DNA of 64,000 nucleotides from Siphonodentalium dalli (taxonomy: Eukaryota > Mollusca > Scaphopoda > Gadilida > Siphonodentaliidae): NCBI GenBank assembly GCA_032622095.1, contig CP136065.1, positions 241,779,530-241,843,529 of the forward strand, in the 5' to 3' direction. The notes beneath the pieces were generated by a model. That model did not search any database. It was not told where the DNA came from and saw only the letters and a program-made list of their open reading frames with translations. Position numbers and translations under genes: made by a program. Positions 1-12,255 of the stretch are shown here, one piece after another. Numbering within the stretch: position 1 is the first letter of the stretch; each line of letters opens with the position of its first letter.

Positions 1-1553
1 AAACTCTTCTTAAACACGGCTCCTCTTTAGATCACAAGGCGCATGATGGGAGGTCTCCGTTTCGCAGTGCTGCATTGGAAGGCCACAAAGAGGTGGCGGA
101 ATATTTAATATCTCAGGGTGCGAGCATCAACTATAAAGACCCGGATGGGAGGTCTACGTTATATGTGATAGTGCTAGAAAATAAAACTGATGTTGCACGA
201 TTTCTTCTCGAACAAGGCGTCGACGTGGAATGCGTCGACGTAGAAGGGAGAACAGCTTTACACGTTGCTGCTTGGCAAGGCCATTTTAACATGTGTGAAA
301 TATTGTTACAGAAAAGTGCCGATGTGAACGCAATTGACAATGACCAAAGAACTGCCCTGCAATCAGCGGCATGGCAAGGCTGTGCTAGCGTGGTCAAACT
401 GCTGCTTGACAAAGGTGCAAAGGTCGACCACACGTGCAATCAGGGTGCGACAGCTTTGTGTATAGCTGCGCAAGAAGGACACGATTCAGTCGTTAAAGTG
501 CTACTGCAGTACCATGCAAACCCAAACCACGCCGATCAGTTTGGTAGAACTCCCATACGCGTGGCTTACAAAAGCGGTCACGGTGATGTGTGTAAACTGT
601 TGGAAAATTATGGTGCTAACCCGGTGAATGGGGCTAAAAGTCAGAGCATTTCTTCAACGTCAAGTAGCGGGACGCGATCATCAGACAACGTCGCCGCATC
701 GACAACGGCAAATCTCATGAACAGTTCCCACATGCATAGCTCGCCTTCAGATTCACCAGACTCAACGTTTGATAAGCGAAAATCATATCTATCAAATTCC
801 TCAACCGGTCGTTCTAGTCTAACTTCCTCAACAAACCAAAGTTCTTCTCATGGAGGTCCCGCAAAGTTCGACCCTGATAACTGTTTGACTTTCACTCAAC
901 AGCTTCAACAGTGCTCAATGTCGCGAAACAGGTCGAGACCTGTAAGCAGGGTTTTATCCCCCGTCAGTGAACCTCAAAGCCCAGTGCAATCGCCTATGAG
1001 TTCTCCCTTTATGGATCCGTGTAACTTACCTGGAATGGCAAAACCTCAACAATCTTCGGACAAAAATATCAATTTGCTGGGGTATTCACCAATGAAATAC
1101 ACGAACTCAAAGCAAGACAAAATCGCTGCTACCATCAATATTATAACAAATCCAAATGCTGAACTCCCGTACGGCAATGACGAACCAGTTTGGCAAATCA
1201 ACCCTTCCTATTTCAAAAACAATATCGCTCGGTTAGAATCTCAACGGAAACAAAATGCAGACTACACGAACAACACCGATGTGAGTCCAAAATCGGAACA
1301 CCGTTCTCCGGAAATGAGGCGAAAGCGAAACGGAATCGTAACTAACCCGAACCTGCTTTCCAAAGGTCATAATAAAGGTCAGGGATTGAATGGGCATTAC
1401 GCCAAAATTCACGTTGTTCCTGGTGATTCTCCTGAGATTAAAAGTTCGACGTCAAATGGCATACTTTCTGGGGACGAAGTTGGAATGTCAAATGGCCACA
1501 AGGGTCCTGCTAGACCCAACGGTCTGTCGCTCAAAAAGGAAACACCATTATGA
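1..1553 (+). CDS. ANKRD50: ANKRD50-like terminal exon, copy 1 (5' end cut by window)
   Basis: The reading frame is open from base 3 to a TGA at 1551-1553. The N-terminal quarter is ankyrin repeats of about 33 residues (the end of one repeat, then six full ones, up to about base 630), with typical GRTALHVAAWQGH-type cores. The rest is a Ser/Pro/Asn-rich, probably disordered tail. Tail motifs match vertebrate ANKRD50 as I remember it: SPSDSPDST, LTFTQQLQQ, RNRSRPVSR, KRNGIVTNPN and the final KKETPL. ETPL is a class I PDZ ligand with acidic -3, the type bound by SNX27. ANKRD50 is known as an endosomal partner of SNX27-retromer-WASH recycling, so a role there is inferred. There is no ATG start here: translation enters from upstream exons outside the window. 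It differs from copy 2 at five residues (C/S, A/D, H/Q, L/M, N/T) and at two silent sites that I could find. Confidence 0.93.
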   Translation, partial: TLLKHGSSLDHKAHDGRSPFRSAALEGHKEVAEYLISQGASINYKDPDGRSTLYVIVLENKTDVARFLLEQGVDVECVDVEGRTALHVAAWQGHFNMCEILLQKSADVNAIDNDQRTALQSAAWQGCASVVKLLLDKGAKVDHTCNQGATALCIAAQEGHDSVVKVLLQYHANPNHADQFGRTPIRVAYKSGHGDVCKLLENYGANPVNGAKSQSISSTSSSGTRSSDNVAASTTANLMNSSHMHSSPSDSPDSTFDKRKSYLSNSSTGRSSLTSSTNQSSSHGGPAKFDPDNCLTFTQQLQQCSMSRNRSRPVSRVLSPVSEPQSPVQSPMSSPFMDPCNLPGMAKPQQSSDKNINLLGYSPMKYTNSKQDKIAATINIITNPNAELPYGNDEPVWQINPSYFKNNIARLESQRKQNADYTNNTDVSPKSEHRSPEMRRKRNGIVTNPNLLSKGHNKGQGLNGHYAKIHVVPGDSPEIKSSTSNGILSGDEVGMSNGHKGPARPNGLSLKKETPL

Positions 1554-3305
1554 CATTGAAATGTGAGTATATACCAAAGGGTATCCCATATTCGTTCATT
1601 TATTAACAATGAATACCATCGATGATATTTCCACATTTGCATGATGTGCGAGGGAATATATAGTAACATGCAACGAATTTAGTCCTGGTTTGAATCAGCA
1701 TTCATATTACAGCATACATGTAGCACGTGACTTATGATTATAATTTATACCGCATAGAATATAGCATAGCATATATTTATTGTATGCCTCCTATGTGGAG
1801 AAGAGTATATACAGAAAGGTTACAATGTGATATATACACAAGTACATAGTTATCACAACGTCGTTGACAACACACAGTTACGGTATATGGTTCTATTCGA
1901 TATTATGGCGAGTATTTGTGACAATATTATACTAGCTGCACTATTATGAAATTGAGTTCCCACGAATAAAACGGCACATGGTGAGCAGGTAAGTTGATGA
2001 GTCGAGAATGATAACCTCCATTTGATATAGCTATACACCTTTTTACAACCAGTATATGCATATATGAATATAAATATTTTTTCTTGTTTGCCTTTTGGGT
2101 CTAAAAATTGATTTAAAATAAGAAAATATTCACTTCTAAATACAAAAACATGCAACTTTACAATGAAATTAATATTGGTCGGAAATATACATTTCCAGAG
2201 TAATTAGTCTCAGGCTAAGTTGTGTATATGTAGTTTCCAACTCTGTTGTTTGTTTACTCTCTTGTCAACCATCTTATTAACAACCCACAAAGCGACAGAT
2301 ATTACCGAGTAAAATGACCACGCCTATAGCGCCTGCCTCAAAAATGCACATAGAAACTACTCGGTAAGTCCAAAGACTTAAAGGGATTTCGATGTTGCAT
2401 CAGAATTCCTTTGGGTATGAGTCCTACAAATATATAACCGTACTGCTATCCCCCGGTGCACATGCAAGTTCTAATATAAATAAACATGACTCGTGCTAAC
2501 ATTTGCAAAGAAATAAAATTTACAGCATTCAAAAAACTAACATGAACACGTTAAACGCAATTGCGTGATCGCAATTGCCACTAGCCAAATCAACTTGATG
2601 AATTGTTGGGGCCACTTGAGCAATCGATAAGTATACGTCTGATTGACAGAGCGACAGTTTTGCTTTGGAAATAATCTCAAGATCTTGTCCCAGAATGTTG
2701 TATATAGACTCCGGGGTATAAAATAATTTATATCAATCGAGGACATGTCCGGAAAATGTTTTACAAATTAATATACAAGTTATTTAGATTTTCTTATCAC
2801 ATCAGCGAGTAAATTGTATGGGCTATTTTGGAACACATATCCACGTGAACACGTTCAGAGCGTGTACCAACAACGTACCAAGAAGGACAACTCTATCTTG
2901 TTAGTGACCTGAATCACGGCAGATTGCATTTCAGCTATAGATTTGCCACGATCTCATGATCGAAATAAACCAATTTATTATGCATTTATTGTTTATAGAC
3001 AAAAATATAAACAGTCTTCAGTTTTATTCGTATTTTATTCACAAATGAGATATTTGTATTCTTTAAATTGGGATTTATAAAAAAATATGTTGCTGTAATT
3101 GTGGCCCGAAAGAGATAGGTCATCTTTAAATGATAAATGTTATTGTTGAAAACGTTATTTCGGATTTACCATTTGGGGATGAAACAATCTTGAACTCAAC
3201 CACCCTGCAGCCACACCCCTATGCTTCTCTCCAAACAAAGTCTGTATTGGGACTCTATTATTCGATCAGATCGGGCAGCGCCATCCATCAGAACATCAGA
3301 AAGAG
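1554..3305 (+). other. 3' UTR and downstream flank of ANKRD50 copy 1
   Basis: AT-rich sequence with no credible ORF. Candidate poly(A) hexamers AATAAA lie near 1965, 2480 and 2961, and I cannot tell which is used. Compared with copy 2 (40693-41767), copy 1 carries extra blocks at about 1790-2030 and 2310-2740. The first candidate poly(A) site falls in such a copy-specific block, so the two copies may end their transcripts differently. Confidence 0.5.
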
Positions 3306-3309
3306 TTAA

Positions 3310-3556
3310 CCCTTTGAGTGCCAGGTCGATTTTTGTAGCAACCCATATACCCTGTGCCAATGCATTCTCTTATATATGCGAGTCGACCATAGGTCGCCTC
3401 GCATATATAAGAGAATACATTGGCCTAACAATTTTTTTTGTTTTAATTTTTTTTTTTTACAATTTTTTACAATTTTAATAATTTATTCCTAAATTCTTTA
3501 ACAGACTTATTTTGTATGTTTAGGGCCGATGAGATCGGCCCCGGGCACTCAAATGG
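3310..3556. mobile_element. TTAA MITE, family B (CCCTTTGAGTGCC ends)
   Basis: Terminal inverted repeats CCCTTTGAGTGCCAGG and CCGGGCACTCAAATGG sit between TTAA duplications at 3306-3309 and 3557-3560. CCC-type ends with TTAA targets are the piggyBac superfamily signature. The body contains one 69-bp palindrome (3356-3424) and a poly(T)-rich stretch, with no coding capacity. The copy 2 counterpart at 41772-42018 has a better right end (CCTGGCACTCAAAGGG). Confidence 0.8.
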
Positions 3557-3582
3557 TTAAATGTGTTTTATTACGTGGTTAA

Positions 3583-3974
3583 CCCTTTACCCAACAAACC
3601 GGCCAAAAACGGCCAAATAAAGCTTGAACAGCCTAAATTATCTTGGGTCTGTCTCAATAAAACCATACAAATATGGATATCATTGGAACCGGCTCATTGA
3701 CCATATTGTGATGGTTACAGTTATGCCCTGTGACAATGCATTCTCTTATATATGCGAGTCGACCATAGGTCGCCTCGCATATATAAGAGAATGCATTGGC
3801 CTAAAAAAAATCTTTTTTTAACACTTTTTACCATTTTTTCTTACATTCTTTAACAATTTTATAATTTTTAATGTGTTAAGCCAATGCATTCTCTTATATA
3901 TGCGAGGCGACCTATGGTCGACTCGCATATATAAGAGAATGCATTGGCACAGGGCCGTTCTGTTGGGTAAAGGG
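3583..3974. mobile_element. TTAA MITE, family A (CCCTTTACCCAACA ends), absent from copy 2
   Basis: 392-bp element with perfect 14-bp inverted ends CCCTTTACCCAACA. TTAA lies at 3579-3582 and 3975-3978. Copy 2 has a single TTAA at 42041-42044 in identical flanks, so this is a direct filled-site/empty-site pair. Inside is a pair of 69-bp palindromes in opposite orientation (3732-3800 and 3880-3948) separated by an AT-rich spacer. The left arm also has GGCC-rich subterminal repeats. Non-autonomous, piggyBac-like. Confidence 0.92.
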
Positions 3975-4024
3975 TTAAGAAATATACATAATATGTTGGC
4001 TGAATGTTGGTGCATTTTTATCAA

Positions 4025-4330
4025 TTTAAAAAAAGAGAATGTATTGGCCTAACAATTTTGTATCTTTTTATAAATATTTTTTACATTCATTCTTTAACAA
4101 ATGTTATGATTTTTTAAATAATTTGTTCTTACATTCTAATTTTTATAATTATATGTCCCATAATTTCATTATTTCTTACATTTTTTATAATTTGTTCAGT
4201 TTTTCTCACAATTTTTAAGAATTATAAAAAATAATATAAAATTTGTCAGGCCAATGCATTCTCTTATATATGCGAGGCGAGCCTATGGTCGACTCGCACA
4301 TATAAGAGAATGCATTGGCACAGGGTCTTT
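4025..4330. repeat. Decayed palindrome-cassette element
   Basis: Half of a 69-bp palindrome remains at about 4034-4055, followed by AT-rich spacer and a full palindrome at 4250-4319 that ends in GGCACAGGG. The outer MITE ends are not recognisable. The same remnant is in copy 2 (about 42095-42395), so it predates the split of the copies. Confidence 0.65.
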
Positions 4331-4430
4331 AATGTTCAACCATTGGCTTATTTGTGCGAAATACATCTAAGAATAGATAGAACCATGTTGGTATCAAGTC
4401 TGAGTGTAGTGTGTCTGTTATTTGCAAAAT

Positions 4431-4832
4431 GAGGTCCCAAGAGGAGGAATTTATTGACGCTATCCCGCATAGCAGGCTAGCATCACTAAATTCACCCTCA
4501 TGGGACCTCAACCTGCTCAGGCCTCATCTTATCTGGAAAGTTTTCTTATTATCAAATTTATATAGAGACTTATTCACATAGATTATATTTCTGTATTAGT
4601 TTATATAGTGTATCTATGTCCCTAAATTGGCAGACGACACATTGCTTAATCGAGTTCCCAATGGGTGTACATCACAATATTCACCATTTGGGAACTTCAA
4701 TCTGAGTCTATGTCTTCCATATATAGCAGATGAGGCCATGCAGAATGAGATCACCAGAGGATGAATTTGGTGATGCTAGCCCACTATGCGGTATAGCGCC
4801 ACTACATTCGCCCTCTGGGGACCTCAATCTGC
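4431..4832. repeat. Pair of GAGGTCC palindromes
   Basis: Two imperfect palindromes of 80-90 bp (4431-4510 and 4742-4832) start with GAGGTCCC or GAGATCACC and end in the complementary GGGACCTCA. A central GTGATGCTAGCCC motif is shared. Related copies lie at 23169-23260, 42493-42572, 42804-42895, 58592-58680 and 59180-59268. This is a hairpin family distinct from the 69-bp palindrome, usually located beside it. Confidence 0.65.
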
Positions 4833-5200
4833 AAATGACTGGCACACTAAACTCAGACTTGGTTGGTCTATCAATAGGTCTGACATTATAGAGGCATATC
4901 TTGGCAGCTAGTTGTCTGCCAAATGTTTTGTTGTAATGCATCGTTTGCACGCATGCACGTAACGTATATTTAGTCACTGTGCACCCATTGTTAACCGATG
5001 ATCAATATATCTGTCAGCCACCCACAACACCTCAGTCAATTACGTAAGCCAACCCAATCGTTTCTGGATGTTGGCACCGGTTTATAGTCGTAAATTCTTC
5101 ATGATAGGTGACTCGTGAACACAAAGATATATTTGGTTTTCAGGCTACTGTGTGTGATGTTGTGATCATACTCGTCTTCTTATTACAGTTATGACGCATA

Positions 5201-5730
5201 CAGGGTTCGCGCTGCCACTTGATAAAATAATTCACATTTGGCAAAACAAAATTTCATTTGGCAAAAGTTTTGGCAAGTCACTTTTTAATTCCTCAAGAAA
5301 GTTGAAAAATATTGGTCAATCAATATCATTCATTTCAGGAAACTCTTATAAGATAATTATATTCGTTGCGTTTTATAAGGTTTAGGAAAAATTAACACCT
5401 CTAATAAGATACAGTTAATCTCATAGCATTAGTATCGACGGTTGGATGGATTATTAGTATTTAGTGTGGTGGTAGTGTCTACCATTGTATTGCTCGGTGA
5501 ATGGCTTATTGTTATATGATACATGCGAGTATAATTAAGTATCAACTAACTGCTTTTCTATCGATATTAAAAGTCGTTCAAACCACGAGTGTCGAAACAT
5601 AAGATATAATGTTGAAGAAAATTATACTATCGGGGATAGCATTTGGCAAATGCTAAAATAATTTGGCAAAAAATATTCCCATTTGGCAAATTATTTGGCA
5701 CAAGTCAATTTTGGTCCAGCGCGGACCCTG
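5201..5730. mobile_element. hAT-like non-autonomous element, copy 1 only
   Basis: 530-bp insertion with imperfect inverted ends CAGGGTTCGCGCTGCC and (reverse complement) CAGGGTCCGCGCTGGA. It is flanked by an 8-bp duplication GACGCATA (5193-5200, 5731-5738). Copy 2 has one GACGCATA at 43260-43267 and no element. CAGGG ends, an 8-bp duplication and many subterminal ATTTGGCAAA repeats fit the hAT superfamily. No transposase ORF is present. Confidence 0.88.
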
Positions 5731-6007
5731 GACGCATAACATGTTTGAACGGAGCTTACCCAGAAGTGAATAATTTGTTGAATATGGGTTTTTTGGTTTA
5801 TTTATTTTATATATTGTCAATAATTTAAAGCCACATGGCGGTTTGCAATCCAATATACACCTAATATTATTCACTTTTGAATTCCATCCTGTACCGAAAT
5901 GGGTCGATAAATACCTGAACAACCTTTTCTACGACATTATATGTCCCAGAATGACGCATTGAATGTATATATAATATACATATTCGAACACAAAAATCGG
6001 ACTCCGA

Positions 6008-6285
6008 ACAAATTACTGCCTCTTTGTATTCATTGAAATTCTGGAATCGGAAACGGAATAACGCGCGACAGTCCAAAACAAATTTGAACCGGTACAAACG
6101 AATGATCTCCAATTTATCGAAGCACGCAACACGTATTTTCAACGCTATATCGACTAATTTGTTGGGAAATCTTCCCCGAGCAAATATTGCCTGTTTGTAT
6201 TCTTTGAAATTCTGGAATCGGAAACGGAATAGCACATATTTTCAGCGCTATGTTGACGAATATGTTGGGAAATCTTCTGCGTAAT
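6008..6285. repeat. Imperfect direct duplication around TTGAAATTCTGGAATCGG
   Basis: Segments around 6018-6183 and 6190-6284 share TTCTGGAATCGGAAACGG and, further on, TTGTTGGGAAATCTTC. The open frames across it on both strands come from the duplication and are not supported as genes. Copy 2 matches at about 43545-43800. Confidence 0.55.
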
Positions 6286-6519
6286 ATATGTATGTTTTGA
6301 GATTTCTCTTACCAAATTATGTATACATCATTTTGGGGCTCGAATGAGCCATATCCATTTAAAGGGACACTAGTAATTAATTTGGCGACACAACGACGTT
6401 CTATGTTTAGTATTTATTATCCGGTATGAAAGGGTGTCCAGATAACTGATCACATTATATCTTAGAAACTCGATCGGGATTTTGCACTTAATTTGAGGTT
6501 TAGCATACTATCCCGATTG

Positions 6520-6750
6520 GGTACCCCATATTACCAGTACATGTTCCAACCGTTCATGAACAGGTGCTCCAGGGTAGCCGGGCATGCAGGTACTATACAT
6601 AGTACACGGACAGGCAATCTACATAGCACCTGGATATTTGGTACACCAGATTATCTGACAGGTACTCCAAAGTACATGGCAAGTACTCCAGAGTACCAAC
6701 ATTTTGGTACTCCACACTGGAGTATAGTGCCTACGTAGGTACTCCAGGGA
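6520..6750. repeat. GTACTCCA motif cluster
   Basis: About ten irregularly spaced copies of GTACTCCA or near variants (GGTACACCA, AGTACTCC) within about 230 bp, some in inverted orientation. Copy 2 is at about 44020-44245 with small internal deletions. Function unknown. Confidence 0.5.
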
Positions 6751-7207
6751 ACCTGGGGTTCTAAGAGTGTACACGATGATTGATGCATGTATGGTGTGAT
6801 ATAAACAATACCATAGACATTTAGATTTAAAAAAAACTGTGATAGATGTTTTCCGATCACGAATTCCAATGCACTCACGGTGGTTAATGTGTAAAGATTA
6901 AAATAGTCTGTAAAAATATTACCACTAAATGGAACCAAACCACTCACAATAGGTAATTGTTTAAACAATATAATGGGTTGTAAAACATCACCACTAAGAA
7001 GAACATGGAGAATTATATAAACTCTGATCTTATATTAATTATTGATCGCTCTCCAGTAACGAAACTTTACGTGTTGATACCATTATTATGTAAACAAAAC
7101 TTTAACAGAGATTTGTCAACAAACATCGCTAATCGCGCAGTTAGTTAACATATTTTGGTCTTCATTATGATTTTCAGAATATTTTTCGATGCTTTGACAT
7201 TTTCAAA

Positions 7208-7355
7208 TGTTTACCGTCGAGTTTTGATTAAATTTTGGTATGTTATTGGACTTTTATAAGTAATTCCACTATGACAGTAATGTTTACCGTCGAGTTTTGA
7301 TTATATTTTGGTATGTTATTGGACTTTGATAAGTAATTCCACTATGACAGTAATA
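7208..7355. repeat. Two-unit 74-bp tandem repeat
   Basis: Two head-to-tail units begin TGTTTACCGTCGAGTTTTGA and end in a run around CACTATGACAGTAA. The unit is also duplicated in copy 2 (about 44708-44852). No coding signal. Confidence 0.7.
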
Positions 7356-8536
7356 TTTACATAGCAATGGTTTCGATATTTCGTTATTGGAGAGTTATTA
7401 ATAATGAAAATAAGGAATACATGTTACCCAATGTTTAAGTCGATCTATGTTTGCATGTACCTGTTGATGATAGTTTTTCACATACTTCACATAAATAACA
7501 GTTATGGTTAATTCGCACGAACGCATTTCGAAGGCCTTTTATGGAATTGCGACGAATTTCAGATTCATTTTATCACATAATAATATTTTTGCAAAAAAAA
7601 AAAAAAAAAAAGATTTCGAAACGACTGGGGTTACAAAAATTAATATTGATTTTCTTATCACAACCAAAGAGGAAGTAAAGACACCTTAAAGAAAAATTAT
7701 TGTTCCATTTTGAATGTATCTTTTCATGTTGACAAAACTGTTCAACCATCTTTATCACCCATGTTTATCTCACAATCAACATTAACTAACCCAACACAAC
7801 TTGAATATCTTTACAAGTTAATACGCCATCGATATCATTGCGCTAAGCTTTTACGTAGCTGTGTGTGCCGATAGCACACGTGTGTCTTACTAAAAAATAT
7901 GAGGCCAGATTTAGGGGCTAGTTATGTGATAATAACAGTTATGTTTTATGTTAATCCACATGAACCCATTTTAAAGGCCTTGTGTCCCTTTAATGAATAA
8001 CTGGCCCCCTAAGGCAACCAATTTGTTTTGAGAGATGCGCTGTCGGAATTCTCTTCTCGCAAATTGCTCGAGTAAAACGCCCATTATTTCCGTATTGGGG
8101 GGATTGTCAGAAATCAATAAAAGGGCAACAGATGTTACCATTAATTTTCCACACGATCGGTCTCCCATATATATGCGATCTCGGCGCCAGACGACTTTTT
8201 ATTTATCGCCGTTCCGCACCCATGTTCAGACTTTTGTCATGACGAAAATCTCAAAGATGCATTCAGGGTCCCGGACCTCCAGTTAAAACAACAACAACAA
8301 CAACAACATAAACATCTAATTTAACATCGTATTCTGCTTTGTTATGTTGAAAAAATGTTGAAAACCAAATGTGACATATATACTAGACCTTTAAATACCT
8401 AAGCATGTCAGTTTCGTCTTGTTTCTCAAAAAATTAGTCTGCATGGAGCCCTGAGTGTATCTTTAAGTTGTGATTTATAATGGGGAAATATCGACCAAGT
8501 CAGCTTTGAAGATTTTAAGAAATATATTCACATGTA

Positions 8537-9018
8537 GATCATGCCATGAATCTCTACTCTGAATGCACCAGTATAGAGATCATATTCCACCTGTTCATGG
8601 GAACTTTTTGATGTTCTGACGGGGAATTAATAACATTGCACAAATAACGCATGGAATGTATTTCTTTGTTAATAATATATTCCCAGCTCGAGATTGCATG
8701 ATTTGTTATGACTTTTGTTATGCCGATTTCGTAATAACAATTGCATTGATTACCTTGGAGAAATTCCTTATTGTCAGTGACGCAAATCCAAAGCGCCTCG
8801 CGCCAAAGTCAACTAAATCACACAATCTAGAGCTGGGACCTCCCCCACTGTAAAATACATTATGCATTATTAAGAAAGAGGTATTAACTAACAAATATGT
8901 TTCCGGCGTTGATTTTTTAATGCTATAAACTTCCCTATCAGAACATCAAAAAGTTACCAGGTTTTGAACTGGTGGAATGTGATCTCTACGAATATAGCCA
9001 GAGTAGAGATTCAGGATC
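8537..9018. mobile_element. Long-TIR DNA element (GATCATG...ATCTCTACTCTG ends)
   Basis: Inverted ends of about 90 bp: GATCATGCCATGAATCTCTA on the left and its mirror, GAGTAGAGATTC followed by GATC, on the right. The mirrored inner stretches are GGGAACTTTTTGATGTTC and GAACATCAAAAAGTTACC. Copy 2 is at 46062-46553. A third, much larger member (25136-26939) carries Helitron-like insertions. No transposase seen and superfamily not assigned. Confidence 0.75.
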
Positions 9019-9652
9019 GCATTTGCAAGGTGGTCCCGTGTAAATACAGGCCAATAGGTCCGTTGAGTGGGGGAGGGGTGGGTAGTTTGTCATGTGTTTT
9101 CACGAGAAAGTCACATAAATTATCTACACATGTTGTTTTAAAACAAATTATGGTGCAAAGTGGCGATGAACCATGAATGCTAGAAACTAGCGTAATATTG
9201 GATAAATGAGATATTTGGAACCCAGAGTGCATCTTCAATATGGAGCCACAAAGTTCACCAATGACGCCAATATATGAAGTGAAATAACATTCATGAATAT
9301 ACACAGTACACTAGAGTATAATTACGGACACTGCTATGGAAACTAACCGCGGAATAATTTCCCACAGCGATGATAGATGCGTATACATGATATGCATGTA
9401 TGCATAACATTTTGACAAAGGGAAGACACATTAACCATATATTGTTTCTGTTGAGTTTGGATTCCATCCAAGCCGTTTTATATCTCATGTGAAATATGCG
9501 GGCATGCTGCGACAATGGTTCGCAACCAATTAGCGCTGCGAACAGACTCTCGTGAGACTTCAGTATTTAGCGAGACTGCAGTATTTCGCGAGACTTCAAT
9601 ATTCATGAGCCAACAGTACCACCATGTGGTATTAACCTTCAGCAGTCGACTA

Positions 9653-10591
9653 CAAGAAAACCCTCGAAAACAAAACAAAATCACATTTAATGTTTTACGT
9701 TATTTCCTTCATAAAAAGAATCTTCGTGATAATGAACCCTCTCGTTACTTTAGAATATAGAATTAACCTTAAAATAAAAAAAATCTTTGGAACACAGAAC
9801 CTTCGGAATAACGAACCTTCGGATTGGTGAACCTTCGGAATAGCGAACATTCAGAGAAATTTCGGAATAGTGGACCTTCGGGATAGTGAACCTTCGGAAT
9901 AGAGCCATGCCCCCCAATATTCATATTATATGCCCAGAGTTCAAAGGTATGGACCCATAAAATTCTAAACTTGGCCCTTAAAATAATGAACTCCAAATTG
10001 GAGCACACACAGAACACCACTTAAGTCAACTGAACCTATGTCATGTCCCAATGCGGGAGGGTCCATATATACCACAACATTCATAGTATATGCCAAGAAT
10101 TCAAAGGTATGGGCCCACGTAATGACATAAAATCTCAAGAAAACCAGCGAAAACAAAACAAAATCACATTTAATGTTCTAAGTTAAGTTATTTCCTCCTG
10201 TATCTGTATCGGTGTGCGCGCATGATCAGTTCGGATGTGAGCGCACACTCCATATAAAGAATCTTTGTGAAAATGAACCCTCTCAAATTAGTCTCAATAC
10301 TTTAAAATATAGAATTAACCTAAAAATAACAAAAACCTTCGGAATAGAGAACCTTCGGAATAGCGGACCTTCGGGATAGCAAACCTTCATAATAGAAGCA
10401 TGTCCCCACAATTACACCGGTGACGTAAACACATGTGCCAATCTTAGTTGTACTCTCGTAATTATCGGTACGATGAAACGGTGACGGAATCTGACGAGGT
10501 TTGCCGAATGTACAATCACCCAGTGAATTATCGATCGCCCATGCGATACAAAAAAACCAAAAGCAATAAACACCACACTACGGTGGCGTAA
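9653..10591. repeat. Copy-1-specific block with CCTTCGGAATA repeats
   Basis: About 940 bp lies between flanks that are joined directly in copy 2 (near 47189). Inside, a segment of about 250 bp is directly repeated (9654-9910 and 10137-10395), each ending in clusters of GAACCTTCGGAATAG. I see no clear terminal repeats or target duplication, so it may be an insertion in copy 1 or a deletion in copy 2. No gene recognised. Confidence 0.7.
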
Positions 10592-11872
10592 TAATGGTTT
10601 ATTTCCACTGTCGTGTACTTCGCCATATTAACTATTGCATTACTGAATGGATGACCACAGAGAGCTAGCAACCACACACGTGTTTGGAACGATGCCAGCA
10701 TTCTCGATTGCAAATGACCTATCAATGAAGATGTCAAAATTAAGTTGTGTGCTGCCATGTCACTTTAAAGATGGTCTATGTTTTCCTATAACAAGTTTTA
10801 TATAGTTTCCTGGGTACTAAATGATAAATATGAATCGCAGACCCCTGTCCGGAAACGCTTCCATCAATTACTATGGATGTTATATATAATTTTCTGGAAT
10901 ACTATACATACAATCAAATTGGGGCAGTTTACGGCTCGCGTTCGTTCGGAACGTAGCATGCGGGATAACTCTAACTAAAATAGTAACGAAAAAACGTCTC
11001 TATTGATTATCGCATTATATAAGATAGTATCGATATAAAATCGATATTAATTGATATACACGTATTAAGCGTTTCCGGACAGGTGTCGATCTTCGACTCA
11101 TATTTATTATTTTATACCCCGCGGAAACTATATAAAACGTGTTACGGAATAGAAGAGTTATACTATCTTTAAGCAAAGCCATCGTCTGATTGTCCTGGAC
11201 TTGATGATTGTTCGCCGATCTGTCCATATGATGTATGTAACTATGAGTTTGATCTGTCCATATATAGGCATGATGTATGTAACTATGCGTTTGACCTGTC
11301 CACATATAGACCTGATGTCTGTTACTTTGAGTTTAATCACACTTTTCATAGTGGAACGCTGCCACATTCAGAATGCACCATTATAATCACACGAACCAAG
11401 CTGCATACAATTTTTGTCCCCGAGGATAAGTTGATTATATATTGTGAATCTGATGTTGACATCTTTCCGATAAAAATGACTGTCCCTTGAGTTTCAAACT
11501 GTTGATGTGAACTTGAATCCTGTCTATACTAAATACCTATTGATTATTATAGTAGAGTAGTTTCCTTAGGGGACATGTTCAAATACTAAGTTCAATATGG
11601 TCGTTTGTTAAACTTATTATCTGAACATTTCTCACGAATCAATATGAACCCGTCTGCACTTGCATTATCTGTTCGGCTCTATGTCATCTGGTCATTTTTT
11701 CTGAACACCCCTACAAATCAATAATAGACCATTCAGATATATACTGTTATAACTGAGTGGGAGAATCCATTCAGTATAGGAAGGGTTAATACATAATGCA
11801 GTACAACGGTTTTCCATTGAGAATCAATTTGAAACACTTAGAATAAACATGCTATCATTTAACCCTTTACCC

Positions 11873-12255
11873 AACAGAACGGCCCTGTGCCAATGCATTC
11901 TCTTATATATGCGAGTCGACCATAGGTCGCCTCGCATATATAAGAGAATGCATTGGCTTAACACATTAAAAATTATAAAATTATTAAAGAATGTAAGAAA
12001 ATATGGTAAAAAGTGTTAAAAAAAGGATTTTTTTTAGGCCAATGCATTCTCTTATATATGCGAGGCGACCTATGGTCGACTCGCATATATAAGAGAATGC
12101 ATTGGCACAGGGCATAACTGTAACCATCACAATGTGGTCAATGAGCCGGTTCCAATGATATCCATATTTCTATGGTTTTATTGAGACAGACCCAAGATAA
12201 TTTAGGCTGTTGCAGCTTTATTTGGCCGTTTTTGGCCGGTTTGTTGGGTAAAGGG
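11873..12255. mobile_element. TTAA MITE, family A, absent from copy 2
   Basis: 383-bp element with CCCTTTACCCAACA ends. TTAA lies at 11869-11872 and 12256-12259. The empty site is a single TTAA at 48808-48811 in otherwise identical flanks. Palindromes at 11889-11957 and 12038-12106 are arranged head to head. It is in the opposite orientation to the element at 3583: here the long GGCC-rich arm is on the right. Confidence 0.93.

Noticed and set aside
75-77. TTG at 75 (and TTG at 39016) as a translation start of the ankyrin protein
   Set aside because: The frame continues upstream at 75. At 39016 the codons belong to the intron and splice acceptor. Animal genes rarely start at TTG.
131-439. Minus-strand open frame opposite the ANKRD50 ankyrin repeats (also 39270-39578)
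   Set aside because: Shadow of the conserved sense frame. No independent support.
3221-4024. Short open frames repeating CILLYMRVDHRSPRIYKRMH-like peptides across the window
   Set aside because: They are translations of the 69-bp palindrome, which reads through in several frames. Not proteins.
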